DNA of 64,000 bases from Lichenicoccus sp965276875. Lineage in GTDB: Bacteria; Pseudomonadota; Alphaproteobacteria; Acetobacterales; Acetobacteraceae. Under the pieces are notes generated by a model. It ran no database searches. It was not told where the DNA came from and was given only the letters and a program-made list of their open reading frames with translations. Below, one piece after another: positions 35,288 through 43,716 of the stretch; the first letter of the stretch is position 1, and each line of letters opens with the position of its first letter. The DNA lies in contig NZ_OZ255701.1 of NCBI RefSeq assembly GCF_965276875.1, forward strand, positions 2,232,001 to 2,296,000, given 5' to 3'. Both the position numbers and the translations under genes were made by a program.

Positions 35288-36520
35288 TCAGACCTCCAGC
35301 ATGGCGCTACGCGCCAGCGGACGGATGAACAGGTTGGCGAGGTCGCCGACCTGCTCGAAGCCGTGGATCGGCGAAAACATCAGCTCGATCGACCATTTGG
35401 TGGCGAAGCCCTCCGCTTCCAGCGGATTGGCGAGGCCAAGCCCGCAGACCACCAGGTCGGGACGTGCGGCGCGGCAGCGATCGAGCTGGCGTTCGACATC
35501 CTGGCCCTCGCTGATCTGGGTGTCGGGCGGCAACAGGGCCAGTTCCTCGGCGAGATGCTGGCGGTGCAGATACGGCGTGCCGACCTCGATCAGCCGCATG
35601 CCCATCTCGCGCGAGAGGAAGCGGGCCAGCGGGATTTCGAGCTGGCTGTCGGGAAACAAAAACACGCTCTTGCCGGCGAGCTTGTCGCGCAGCCGGGCGG
35701 TGGCCGCCTGCGCGCGGGCCAGCGCGGTCGCGGTCTCGTTGCGGAGACGGCCGAGATCGACGCCCATCGCATCGCACGCCGCCTGCAGCCAGAGCATGGT
35801 GCCCTCGGCGCCGATCGGGAACGGTGCGGGGATCAGGCTGGCGCCGCGTGCTTCCAGCGCGCGGGCGGTGTCGGCGAGGAACGGCTGCGCCAGCAGCAGG
35901 CGGGTGCCGCTGCCGACGCCAGGCAGGTCGGCGGCGCGTCGCGGCGGCAGGAAGGCGACCGGCCCGAGCCCGATGCGGGCGAACAGGTCGCTCATCTGCG
36001 CCTCGACGATGTCGGGCAGCGCGCCGGCGACGAGTAGCGCTTTGGTCTCGTCCTGGCGCATCTCCGGCACCAGGGCGGCGAGGCAGGCATCCTCGCCCTG
36101 GGTGAAGGTGGTCTCGATGCCGCTGCCGGAATAGGCCAGCACCCGCACACCAGGCAGGAAACGGCTGGACAGACGTTGCGCGGCGCGATTGAGGTCGAGC
36201 TTGATCACTTCCGACGGGCAGGAGCCGACCAGGAACAGCAGCTTGATGTCGGGACGGCGCTCGATCAGCCTGGTGACGACGCGGTTCAACTCCTCGTCGG
36301 CATCGGCGCGTCCGGCGAGGTCGCGCTCCTCGATGATCGCGGTGGCGAAGCGCGGCTCGGCGAAGATCATCACCCCGGCGGCGGATTGCAGCAGATGCGC
36401 GCAAGTGCGCGAGCCCACCACCAGGAAGAAGGCGTCCTGGATACGGCGGTGCAGCCAGACGATACCGGTCAGGCCGCAGAACACTTCGCGCTGGCCGCGC
36501 TCGCGTATTACGGCGTTCAT
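35288..36520 (-). CDS. bchN: Dark-operative protochlorophyllide reductase subunit N
   Basis: BchN supplies three Cys of the NB-cluster. They are visible in REVFCGLTG, VGSRTCAHLLQSA and FLVGSCPSEVIKLDL. I chose the ATG at 36520 (MNAVIRERGQREVF, 410 aa), which overlaps the bchF stop as ATGA, over the in-frame start three codons upstream. Family blocks GIETTFTQGEDACLAALVP and FPIGAEGTMLWLQAAC are clear. Confidence 0.96.
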   Translation of the reverse strand: MNAVIRERGQREVFCGLTGIVWLHRRIQDAFFLVVGSRTCAHLLQSAAGVMIFAEPRFATAIIEERDLAGRADADEELNRVVTRLIERRPDIKLLFLVGSCPSEVIKLDLNRAAQRLSSRFLPGVRVLAYSGSGIETTFTQGEDACLAALVPEMRQDETKALLVAGALPDIVEAQMSDLFARIGLGPVAFLPPRRAADLPGVGSGTRLLLAQPFLADTARALEARGASLIPAPFPIGAEGTMLWLQAACDAMGVDLGRLRNETATALARAQAATARLRDKLAGKSVFLFPDSQLEIPLARFLSREMGMRLIEVGTPYLHRQHLAEELALLPPDTQISEGQDVERQLDRCRAARPDLVVCGLGLANPLEAEGFATKWSIELMFSPIHGFEQVGDLANLFIRPLARSAMLEV

Positions 36521-37002
36521 GCCGCACACTCCAGGCCGCGTCGTGCGGCACGCAGCTTGAGCACGAACTGCGTGGCATTGATGACGTAGCTGGCGTAGGC
36601 GACCAGGGCCAGCAGCAGCATCCGGGTGGGATCAAGCCAGCCGGTCAGCAGGCAGGCGACATAGGCGGTGTGCAGCGCCAGCACGAGCATGCTGACCGCG
36701 TCCTCCCAGAAGAAGGCAGGTGCGAACAGATAGCGGCCGTAGACGTCGTGTTCCCAGAACGAGCCGGTCAGCATGATGGTGTAGAGCACCAGCGTCTTGA
36801 TGAGCACCGAGGCGGAGGCGACAGCGATACCGTGGCCGGTTGCCAGCGCATGCAGCACCAGGCACAGGCTGACCAGGAACACCGCGAACTGCAACGGCGC
36901 CAGCAGCCCCTGCACCAGGGTCCAGCGCGAAGCATCCCGACGTCGACGCTGTTCCGGCGTGTAGAGCGGCTTGATGCTGGTCGATCGTCCCGTCCGGATC
37001 AC
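36517..37002 (-). CDS. bchF: 3-vinyl bacteriochlorophyllide hydratase
   Basis: BchF hydrates the C-3 vinyl group of (bacterio)chlorophyllide to 3-hydroxyethyl, the substrate of BchC. The 161-aa membrane protein has YTPEQRRRRDASRWTLVQ and GSFWEHDVYGRYLFAPAFFWED, both family hallmarks, and about four hydrophobic segments. It is the first gene of the long minus-strand unit ending after bchO. A TTGACA -35-like element lies 52 bp upstream, facing the aerR promoter. Confidence 0.95.
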   Translation of the reverse strand: MIRTGRSTSIKPLYTPEQRRRRDASRWTLVQGLLAPLQFAVFLVSLCLVLHALATGHGIAVASASVLIKTLVLYTIMLTGSFWEHDVYGRYLFAPAFFWEDAVSMLVLALHTAYVACLLTGWLDPTRMLLLALVAYASYVINATQFVLKLRAARRGLECAA

Positions 37003-37053
37003 GGCTGGCTCACGTCCTGGTGTGATCTGACGCTAGGGCTCCGCTCAAGAAAC

Positions 37054-37087
37054 TGTCAAGCCAGACTGACGTAAGGCTTAGTTGACA
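37054..37087. promoter_or_regulatory. Divergent bchF/aerR control region with inverted TGTCAA/TTGACA repeat
   Basis: TGTCAA (37054-37059) and TTGACA (37082-37087) form a perfect 6-bp inverted repeat. On the minus strand the first reads TTGACA, a perfect -35 for bchF, and the second reads TTGACA toward aerR. Two overlapping PpsR-like sequences, each with one mismatch, are present: TGT-N12-ACG at 37054-37071 and CGT-N12-ACA at 37070-37087. The arrangement suggests shared control of both directions, more degenerate than at bchC and crtE. Confidence 0.45.
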
Positions 37088-37130
37088 GTTCCGTGCGGAA
37101 GCGTGTTTGATCCTGCCGAGGCAAGGAGCG

Positions 37131-38096
37131 ATGCCCGTGGCGCTGTCGAGTCAGAAGCCCAGAGCACCCACAACGGCACCTACGCACGCGAGCTTGTCTG
37201 CGATTGCGAACGTCGTCGAGTCCGAAATCGTGCCACGACTGCTCGCGGCGCACGAGGCCCGGCAGCGCGAAGCCAACGCGCCGCCGCCGCTGCTCGAAGC
37301 CCCTCTTGCGCCGCGGTCCGCGGTCCCGGCGGATACAGGCGTACTCGGAGAGGATTTTGTCGCGGCCTTCGCCGACGAGTTGATCGGTGCTGCGCGCGGG
37401 GCGATCGAGGCGCGTATCGATCGGCTGGCGAGCGGTGGCATGAGTGCGGAGGATATCTGCCTGCACGCCTTGGCACCGACGGCGCGGCATCTGGGCGACC
37501 TTTGGGAACGTGACCTCTGTTCCTTCATCGACGTGACCGCCGGCACCGCCACGCTGCACGGCATCATGAATGCTCTGCGTCCGGCCTTCGCCAACCGTCC
37601 ATCGGCGATGAGCCGCACGCGCACCGCGATGCTGGTGACGGCGCCGGGCGAGCAGCACCGCTTCGGACTGTCGATGCTCGCGGAGTTCTTCCGCAAGGAG
37701 GGCTGGCAGGTCGCCCTGCCGCTGGCGACCACGATTGCCCAGATCACCGCCCAGGTAGCGGCCCGTCCGGTCGACGTGCTGGGGTTTTCCGCTGGCAGCG
37801 AACGCGTCCTCGGCGCGCTCGCCGCCTGCATCGCGGCGGTCCGCGCCAGCGCCTACAACCCTGACGTCGTGGTCATGGTCGGCGGACCGATCTTTCTCGC
37901 GCGTCCGGAGTTCGTCGCCGCGGTAGGCGCCGACGGCACCGCCGGCGATGCGCCCGAAGCGGTACGCCGGGCCTTCGCGCTGCTCAAGGCGCGCCGCGCC
38001 GCGCTGACCAGGCGGTTGGCCCGCCCCACTGCGCGCTCCACGTCCAGCCCAGCCAAGGCCGCCGCCTGCGACCGCGGCCCCTCCCACGCGCCGTAA
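37131..38096 (+). CDS. aerR: B12-binding PpsR antirepressor AerR/PpaA
   Basis: AerR/PpaA proteins bind hydroxycobalamin in a light-dependent way and modulate PpsR/CrtJ. The start ATG at 37131 (MPVALSSQ, 321 aa) has AAGGAG just upstream; a start at 37107 would lack this. The B12-binding domain is recognisable at about residues 165-290. The signature His176 in TAPGEQHRFGL matches the cobalamin ligand region. The preceding helical part (LHALAPTARHLGDLWERDLCSFIDVT) is the cap. It lies 4 bp before ppsR, the usual partner. Confidence 0.92.
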   Translation: MPVALSSQKPRAPTTAPTHASLSAIANVVESEIVPRLLAAHEARQREANAPPPLLEAPLAPRSAVPADTGVLGEDFVAAFADELIGAARGAIEARIDRLASGGMSAEDICLHALAPTARHLGDLWERDLCSFIDVTAGTATLHGIMNALRPAFANRPSAMSRTRTAMLVTAPGEQHRFGLSMLAEFFRKEGWQVALPLATTIAQITAQVAARPVDVLGFSAGSERVLGALAACIAAVRASAYNPDVVVMVGGPIFLARPEFVAAVGADGTAGDAPEAVRRAFALLKARRAALTRRLARPTARSTSSPAKAAACDRGPSHAP

Positions 38097-38100
38097 ACCG

Positions 38101-39567
38101 ATGAGCCCGCTGCATGTGTTTTCCCACTCGGCAACCCTGTTCAAGACCCTTGGGGTGCCGATGACGGCCCAGCTCATCGCCGCCGCCGCCGACATGGCCC
38201 TGATCATCGACCGCGCCGGCGTGGTCAAGGACCTCGCCTTTCGCAATCCCCGCCTGCAGAAGGACCTCAAGAGCGTCTCCAGCTGGCTCGGACGGTCCTG
38301 GATCGACCTGGTGACGACCGACAGCCGCCCGAAGGTCGAGGCGCTGCTCGACGAGGCGCAGCGCGCGCAGGGGCCGCATCTGCGCCACCTCAACCATCCC
38401 TCGGTCGAGGGCGATGACGTGGCCATCCAGTATTCCGCCGTCGGCATCGACGAGCACGGCATGATCGCGGCGTTCGGCAACGATCTGCGGCCGCTGGCGA
38501 TGCTGCAGAAGCGCCTGGTGGAGACCCAGCAATCGCTGGAGCGTGACTATACCAGCCTGCGCCAGGCGCAGCAGCGCTACCGGCTGCTGTTCGACACCTC
38601 GCTCGACCCGCTGATCGTGCTCGACGCCGCCACCTTGAAGATGGTGGAGATCAATGCCGCCGCACGCGAGATCGCGGGTCCGGTGGGCACGCGAAGCTGG
38701 GCGTTCGCCGATCTGTTCGAGCCGCAGGACCGCGCGCCGGTCGGCCGCTTCCTTGCCACCATGCGCATGTCGGGGCGTGCCGATGCGCTGCGGGCGCGTC
38801 TGCATGCGCCTTCGCGGGACGGCGCGCGCGAAATCACCATCTCCGCCTCGCTGCTGCACGAGGATGAAGGTGCGTTGTTGCTGGTGCGGATGTCATCGGC
38901 GACGCCTGTGGCCAGTCTGAATGTCTCGACCTTGAACGGCCGCCTGCTGACGGCACTCGAGCAGGCGCCGGACGGCTTCGTGTTCACCGACCAGGAGGGC
39001 ACGGTGCTGGCCGCCAACGCCGCCTTCCTGGCGATGGCGCAACTGGTCTCGGTCGACCAGGCACGCGGCCGCAAGCTCGCCGACTGGCTCGGCCGTGCCG
39101 GCATGGAGGTCGACATGGACGTGCTGGTCGCCAACCTGCGCCAGCGCGGCTCGGTGCGTCTGTACAGTACAGAGATGCGCGGCCAGTATGGGTTGGAGAC
39201 CAGCGTCGAGATCTCCGCCGTCACCGTGCGCGGCTCCGAGCCCGCTGCCTACGGCTTTGCCATCCGTGACGTGGCGCGCCGCGTCGCCGCCAATGATTCG
39301 CGCCAGTTGCCCGACATCGGGCGTTCGCCCGAGCAGTTGGTCGAGCTGATCGGGCGCGTCTCGCTGAAGGATCTGGTGCGCGACGCCACCGACGTGATCG
39401 AGCGGCTGTGCATCGAGGCGGCGCTGAAGCTGTCCGGCGACAACCGCGCCTCGGCCGCCGAGATGCTCGGGCTCAGCCGCCAGAGCCTGTATGTCAAGCT
39501 GCGCCGCTACGGCCTGGGCGAGCTCGAGGAGGGTCTCGACGGCGATCCCGCGGGGGCTCCGGCATGA
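38101..39567 (+). CDS. ppsR: Photosynthesis gene repressor PpsR/CrtJ
   Basis: PpsR represses bch, crt and some puf genes under aerobic conditions by binding TGT-N12-ACA pairs. The 488-aa protein has a PAS-like N domain, the linker Q-helix (LAMLQKRLVETQQSLERDY), two PAS domains (about 158-270 and 283-395), and a C-terminal Fis-type helix-turn-helix (GDNRASAAEMLGLSRQSLYVKLRRYGL). Only one Cys exists, Cys437 just before the HTH. The second redox Cys of the Rhodobacter protein is missing. It is overlapped by bchG (ATGA). Confidence 0.95.
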   Translation: MSPLHVFSHSATLFKTLGVPMTAQLIAAAADMALIIDRAGVVKDLAFRNPRLQKDLKSVSSWLGRSWIDLVTTDSRPKVEALLDEAQRAQGPHLRHLNHPSVEGDDVAIQYSAVGIDEHGMIAAFGNDLRPLAMLQKRLVETQQSLERDYTSLRQAQQRYRLLFDTSLDPLIVLDAATLKMVEINAAAREIAGPVGTRSWAFADLFEPQDRAPVGRFLATMRMSGRADALRARLHAPSRDGAREITISASLLHEDEGALLLVRMSSATPVASLNVSTLNGRLLTALEQAPDGFVFTDQEGTVLAANAAFLAMAQLVSVDQARGRKLADWLGRAGMEVDMDVLVANLRQRGSVRLYSTEMRGQYGLETSVEISAVTVRGSEPAAYGFAIRDVARRVAANDSRQLPDIGRSPEQLVELIGRVSLKDLVRDATDVIERLCIEAALKLSGDNRASAAEMLGLSRQSLYVKLRRYGLGELEEGLDGDPAGAPA

Positions 39568-40460
39568 CCGCGCTCGCCTCCTCCGGCCTGATCGCCCGCG
39601 CGCCGAGGCCTTCGGCGCTGTTGACCTTGCTTAAGCCGATCACCTGGTTCGCGCCAATGTGGGCGTTCGGTTGCGGCTTGGTCAGTTCGGGGCGTCCGAT
39701 CACGGCGCATCCGCTCATCGCCGCAGCTGGGGTCCTGCTTGCCGGGCCGTTGCTGTGCGGCACCAGCCAGGCGGTCAATGACTGGTTCGACCGCCATGTC
39801 GACGCGATCAACGAGCCGGACCGGCCGATCCCGTCGGGCCGGGTGCCGGGACGCTGGGGCCTGGGTCTGGCGATCAGCTGGAGCGCGGTATCGATGACTG
39901 TCGCGATCGCACTCGGGCCTTGGGTGTCGGTGGCGGCGGGGCTTGGGCTGGCACTGGCCTGGGCCTACAGCGCGCCGCCGGTGCGCCTGAAGCGCGACGG
40001 CTGGTGGGGCAATCTGGCGGTTGGCGTGAGCTACGAGGGGCTGCCCTGGTTCGCCGGTGCGGCGGTGCTGCAATCGGCTCTCCCCGACCCGAGGATCATC
40101 ACCGCGGCGGCGCTCTATAGCCTCGGCGCGCACGGCATCATGACCCTGAACGATTTCAAATCCATCGAAGGAGACAGGCAGATGGGACTAGCCTCCCTGC
40201 CGGCGCGATACGGTGCCGCGACGGCCTGCCGTATCGCCTGTGTGGTGATGACGTTGCCGCAAGTCATTATGGTGGCACTGCTCTGGCATTGGGGGCTTGG
40301 GCTCTATGCGGCGGGGGTCGCAGCCCTGCTCGCGGTGCAGCTTGCCTTGATGGCGCGGCTGTTGACCTCACCGAGGGCGCTTGCGCCTTGGTATAATGCC
40401 ACCGGCACCAGCCTGTATGTGTTCGGCATGCTCGCCGTTGCCTTCGCGTTGCGGCCATGA
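39564..40460 (+). CDS. bchG: Bacteriochlorophyll synthase (geranylgeranyl transferase)
   Basis: BchG attaches geranylgeranyl (or phytyl) diphosphate to bacteriochlorophyllide a. The start is the ATG at 39564 (MTALASSGLIARAP, 298 aa), which overlaps the ppsR stop; upstream reading mirrors ppsR. It is a UbiA-family membrane prenyltransferase. The first Asp motif is NDWFDRHVDAINEPDRPIPSG and the second is NDFKSIEGDRQMG, with about eight hydrophobic segments. bchP follows directly, without the bch2 gene found between them in some clusters. Confidence 0.96.
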   Translation: MTALASSGLIARAPRPSALLTLLKPITWFAPMWAFGCGLVSSGRPITAHPLIAAAGVLLAGPLLCGTSQAVNDWFDRHVDAINEPDRPIPSGRVPGRWGLGLAISWSAVSMTVAIALGPWVSVAAGLGLALAWAYSAPPVRLKRDGWWGNLAVGVSYEGLPWFAGAAVLQSALPDPRIITAAALYSLGAHGIMTLNDFKSIEGDRQMGLASLPARYGAATACRIACVVMTLPQVIMVALLWHWGLGLYAAGVAALLAVQLALMARLLTSPRALAPWYNATGTSLYVFGMLAVAFALRP

Positions 40461-41644
40461 TGCCCCCCACGAAGACTGGCGATTACGACGTCATCGTCGT
40501 TGGCGGCGGTCCGGCCGGTGCCACCGCGGCGCGCAACCTCGCAAGCCTCGGACGCTCGGTGCTGCTGCTTGAGCGCGGCGGTCGTATCAAGCCCTGCGGC
40601 GGCGCCATCCCGCCACGTCTGATCTCCGACTTCGACATCCCCGAGCATCTGCTGGTGGCGCGCGCGAAGAGTGCCCGGATCGTCTCGCCGACCGACCGGA
40701 TTGCCGACATGCCGATCGAGGGCGGCTTCGTCGGCATGGTCGACCGCGAGCATTTTGACGAGTGGCTGCGGGTGCGCGCCGAGGCAGCGGGGGCGGTGCG
40801 GCTGTGCGGCCGCTTCGAGCGCATCGGCCGCGACGGTGACGGCACCGCCCTGGTCGAGGGGGTCGCCGACGACGCGCCATTCAGCCTGCGTGCCCGCTGC
40901 GTCATCGGCGCCGACGGCGCGAAATCCAATGTCGCCAAGCAAACCGTCCCTGGCGCCGATAAGATGCGCTACGTGTTCGCCTATCACGAGATCGTCCGCT
41001 CGCCGCAACACGCCGCGTTCGATGGCGCGCGCTGCGACGTCTATTATCGCGGCAGCCTGTCGCCGGACTTCTACGGCTGGGTGTTCCCGCACGGCGATAC
41101 CACCAGCGTCGGGCTGGGCAGCGCGCAGAAGGGCTTCTCCTTGCGTCGCGCCACCGACGCGCTGCGCGCGAGTGCCGGGCTGACCGGCGCCCAGACCATC
41201 AGGCGCGAGGGCGCGCCGATCCCGCTCAAGCCGCTGAAGCGCTGGGACAATGGACGCGACGTGGTGCTGGCGGGTGACGCCGCCGGAGTCGTGGCGCCAG
41301 CCTCCGGTGAAGGACTGTACTACGCGATGACCGGCGGCGCGCTGGCGGCGGACGCGGCCGAGGCGTTCTGCGCGACCAATAACGTCCGCGCACTGCGTCA
41401 GGCGCGCCGGCGCTTCATGCGCGCGCACGGCCAGGTGTTCTTCGTCCTGCGTTTCATGCAGGGCTTCTGGTACCAGAGCGACTGGCGGCGCGAGCGCTTC
41501 GTCTCCATCTGCCGCGATGCGGACGTCCAGAAGCTGACCTGGACCGCCTACATGACCAAGGAACTGGTGAGGGCCAAGCCGATCGTGCATGCGCGCATCT
41601 TCTGCAAGAACGTCGCCTATCTGACCGGGCTGATCGCCACATGA
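40457..41644 (+). CDS. bchP: Geranylgeranyl bacteriochlorophyll reductase
   Basis: BchP reduces the geranylgeranyl tail of BChl to phytyl with a flavin and NADPH. The 395-aa protein has an N-terminal FAD fold (VIVVGGGPAGATAARNLAS), the GRIKPCGGAIPP block typical of BchP/ChlP, and a later GDAAGVVAPASGEGLYYAM motif. The start overlaps the bchG stop as ATGA. tspO follows with an ATGA overlap. Confidence 0.96.
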   Translation: MMPPTKTGDYDVIVVGGGPAGATAARNLASLGRSVLLLERGGRIKPCGGAIPPRLISDFDIPEHLLVARAKSARIVSPTDRIADMPIEGGFVGMVDREHFDEWLRVRAEAAGAVRLCGRFERIGRDGDGTALVEGVADDAPFSLRARCVIGADGAKSNVAKQTVPGADKMRYVFAYHEIVRSPQHAAFDGARCDVYYRGSLSPDFYGWVFPHGDTTSVGLGSAQKGFSLRRATDALRASAGLTGAQTIRREGAPIPLKPLKRWDNGRDVVLAGDAAGVVAPASGEGLYYAMTGGALAADAAEAFCATNNVRALRQARRRFMRAHGQVFFVLRFMQGFWYQSDWRRERFVSICRDADVQKLTWTAYMTKELVRAKPIVHARIFCKNVAYLTGLIAT

Positions 41645-42117
41645 GGAAGCCGGTCGTCATCTCGGCACTGTCTTCCACCGCCGTGCTCGGGCTCGGCGGC
41701 GCGTTGACCACGATCGGGCCGTGGTATTTCAGCCTTCGCAAGCCGAGCTGGCAGCCGCCGGGCTGGGCGTTCGGACCGGCCTGGACGGTGATCGGTGGCA
41801 CCACCGCCTGGGCCGCGGTCACCGGCTGGGACGCGCTCACCACGCGCCGGCAACGCACCACCTTGTTGTGCCTGTTCGCCGCCAACGGCGCGGTCAACGT
41901 CGCCTGGACCGTGCTGTTCTTCAATCGCCAGCGCCCGGACCTCGCCTTGCGCGAGGTGGTGCTGCTGTGGCTGTCGATTGCCGCCCTGCTCGTCGATCTG
42001 GCGACGGTCTCGCGCCGCGCCGCCTGGCTGATGGCCCCCTACCTCGCCTGGGTGTCGTTCGCGGCCTACCTGAACCTCGTGATCGTCCGTCTCAACCCTT
42101 CCGTCCGCCCCAGCTGA
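41641..42117 (+). CDS. tspO: Tryptophan-rich sensory protein TspO
   Basis: TspO/MBR is a five-helix membrane protein that binds porphyrins and modulates pigment gene expression in Rhodobacter. The 158-aa protein has WYFSLRKPSWQPPGWAFGPAWTVI, AANGAVNVAWTVLFF and a C-terminal YLAWVSFAAYLNLVIVRLN, all family hallmarks. It overlaps bchP (ATGA) and precedes hemC by 11 bp. This suggests a link with tetrapyrrole flow. Confidence 0.95.
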   Translation: MRKPVVISALSSTAVLGLGGALTTIGPWYFSLRKPSWQPPGWAFGPAWTVIGGTTAWAAVTGWDALTTRRQRTTLLCLFAANGAVNVAWTVLFFNRQRPDLALREVVLLWLSIAALLVDLATVSRRAAWLMAPYLAWVSFAAYLNLVIVRLNPSVRPS

Positions 42118-42128
42118 TCGGTCCCGCC

Positions 42129-43184
42129 ATGATCCCTGACCAAGCCGCCATTGCCGAACGCGCGAGCGTCGCACTCGAAAGGCTGGTCGCGGCGCGCGTC
42201 GCGGCACCACCGATACCCGTGGTGGCGCGCCATCACCCGACCCTGCCACTGCGCGTCGGCACCCGCGGCTCGCCGCTGGCGCTGACCCAGACACGCAATT
42301 TCCTCGCGCTGATCGCAGGCCTCTGTCCCCGGTTGCGGGACATGGACGTGTTCCGCGAGCAGGTCATCCGCACCACCGGCGACGCCGTGCAGGACCGGCC
42401 GCTGGCCGAGCTCGGCGGCAAGGGCCTGTTCGCCAAGGAGATCCACGAGGCGCTCGCCGATCGGCGGATCGACCTCGCCGTGCACAGCCTGAAGGATCTG
42501 GAAACCGAGATGCCGGACGGCATCGTGCTGGCCTGCACGCTCAAGCGCGAGGACCCGCGCGACGCGCTGATCCTCAGCGACGAGTGCGCGGCACCCGGCG
42601 CCGATGACCCCTATGCGGCCCTTCCCTACGGCGCGCTGATCGGCACCGCGTCGGTGCGCCGGCAGGCACAAATCCTGCACGCGCGGCCCGACCTGCGCTG
42701 TGGCATGCTGCGCGGCAACGTGCAATCGCGCCTCGACAAGATCCGTCACGGGGTTTGCGACGCGAGCCTGCTGGCGTTGGCGGGATTGCGCCGGCTCGGC
42801 CTGGAGGCGGAGGCGTCGGTGGTGCTCGACGCAACGACGATGGTGCCGGCCGGGTGCCAGGGTGTCGTCGGCATTACGGTGCGCGCGGAATCAACCGAGC
42901 TGCGCAGCCTGCTGCTGACGATCGAGGACACGGCGTCCCGGATCACCGCCACCGCGGAGCGCGCCTTGCTGCGAACGCTGGACGGCTCCTGCCGCTCGCC
43001 GATTGGCGCTTACGGCGAATTGCAGGCGGACGGCGGCCTGCAATTGACCGGCTTGATTGCACGCGCCGATGGCAGCTTTCTGCTTCGACGCAGCATCACG
43101 GGCCGGCCAAGCGACGCGGAACGACTCGGACGCGAACTCGCCTTGTCGCTGCGCGTCGATAGCCCGTCTGATATCTTCGAATGA
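42129..43184 (+). CDS. hemC: Hydroxymethylbilane synthase (porphobilinogen deaminase)
   Basis: HemC polymerises four porphobilinogens to hydroxymethylbilane. The start is the ATG at 42129 (MIPDQAAIAERAS), giving 351 aa. Upstream reading mirrors tspO. Family motifs are LRVGTRGSPLALTQTRNF, AVHSLKDLETEMPDG, GTASVRRQAQILHARPDL and the dipyrromethane-cofactor Cys in DGSCRSPIGAY. The catalytic domain begins near residue 40, so there is an N-terminal extension of about 40 residues compared with usual HemC (~310 aa). It ends the aerR-ppsR-bchGP-tspO-hemC unit. Confidence 0.95.
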   Translation: MIPDQAAIAERASVALERLVAARVAAPPIPVVARHHPTLPLRVGTRGSPLALTQTRNFLALIAGLCPRLRDMDVFREQVIRTTGDAVQDRPLAELGGKGLFAKEIHEALADRRIDLAVHSLKDLETEMPDGIVLACTLKREDPRDALILSDECAAPGADDPYAALPYGALIGTASVRRQAQILHARPDLRCGMLRGNVQSRLDKIRHGVCDASLLALAGLRRLGLEAEASVVLDATTMVPAGCQGVVGITVRAESTELRSLLLTIEDTASRITATAERALLRTLDGSCRSPIGAYGELQADGGLQLTGLIARADGSFLLRRSITGRPSDAERLGRELALSLRVDSPSDIFE

Positions 43185-43200
43185 GCGGCGCTACCCCTGG

Positions 43201-43506
43201 TCAGTGACAGCCGAAACGAATATCGGCGAGGCTGTCGATCACCTCGGCCAGCATGTCGCGTTCCAGCGGCTCGCTACGTGGCTTGCAGCTTAATCTGTCC
43301 TGCACGACGCTGAGCATGTCGACGGCCCGCGTGGTCTCGGAATCGACATCGGAATGATTGGCTTCAGGCAGCAGGAATAGCAGCAGCAGCGTATGCGTCT
43401 CGATGGAGTCGGAATCCAGCAACGCGTGCAGGTCGGACAATTCCGGTTTGCTCGGCTGAGCGGTGGCGACGGCTGGATCGTTTGAAAGATCTTTTCTTAC
43501 CAGCAT
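43201..43506 (-). CDS. Small hypothetical protein downstream of crtB
   Basis: This frame encodes about 101 aa from the ATG at 43506 (MLVRKDLSNDP), which has GGAG 10-12 bp upstream. The product is acidic and mixed in composition (DLHALLDSDSIETHTLLLLFLLPE, then SVVQDRLSCKP). No family, signal peptide or clear membrane helix is recognised. It converges on hemC with 16 bp between stops. About 210 bp separate it from crtB, so it likely has its own promoter; that stretch (43507-43716) is lower in GC and I see no gene in it. Confidence 0.5.
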   Translation of the reverse strand: MLVRKDLSNDPAVATAQPSKPELSDLHALLDSDSIETHTLLLLFLLPEANHSDVDSETTRAVDMLSVVQDRLSCKPRSEPLERDMLAEVIDSLADIRFGCH

Positions 43507-43716
43507 TCCGGTCACTCCGTCCGCAAGTTAGGCATTTGCTTCGGCAGTGCTCAAACCAGTCAGACACGCTGTGCGCGGTGTAAATCCGACTTGTCGCAGC
43601 GGCAGCTTTCCAGCCCCGAGAAATTGATACTTCATTATCGCAACGGGGCAACGATCACAATTCCGAGATAGCTGCGATCAGTCTAAAGTTGCTGCAACGC
43701 ACAATGAACTTTACGA

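Noticed and set aside
34142..36037. 631-codon plus-strand frame across bchB and bchN
   Set aside because: Antisense to two certain genes; composition and lack of motifs show it is a shadow.
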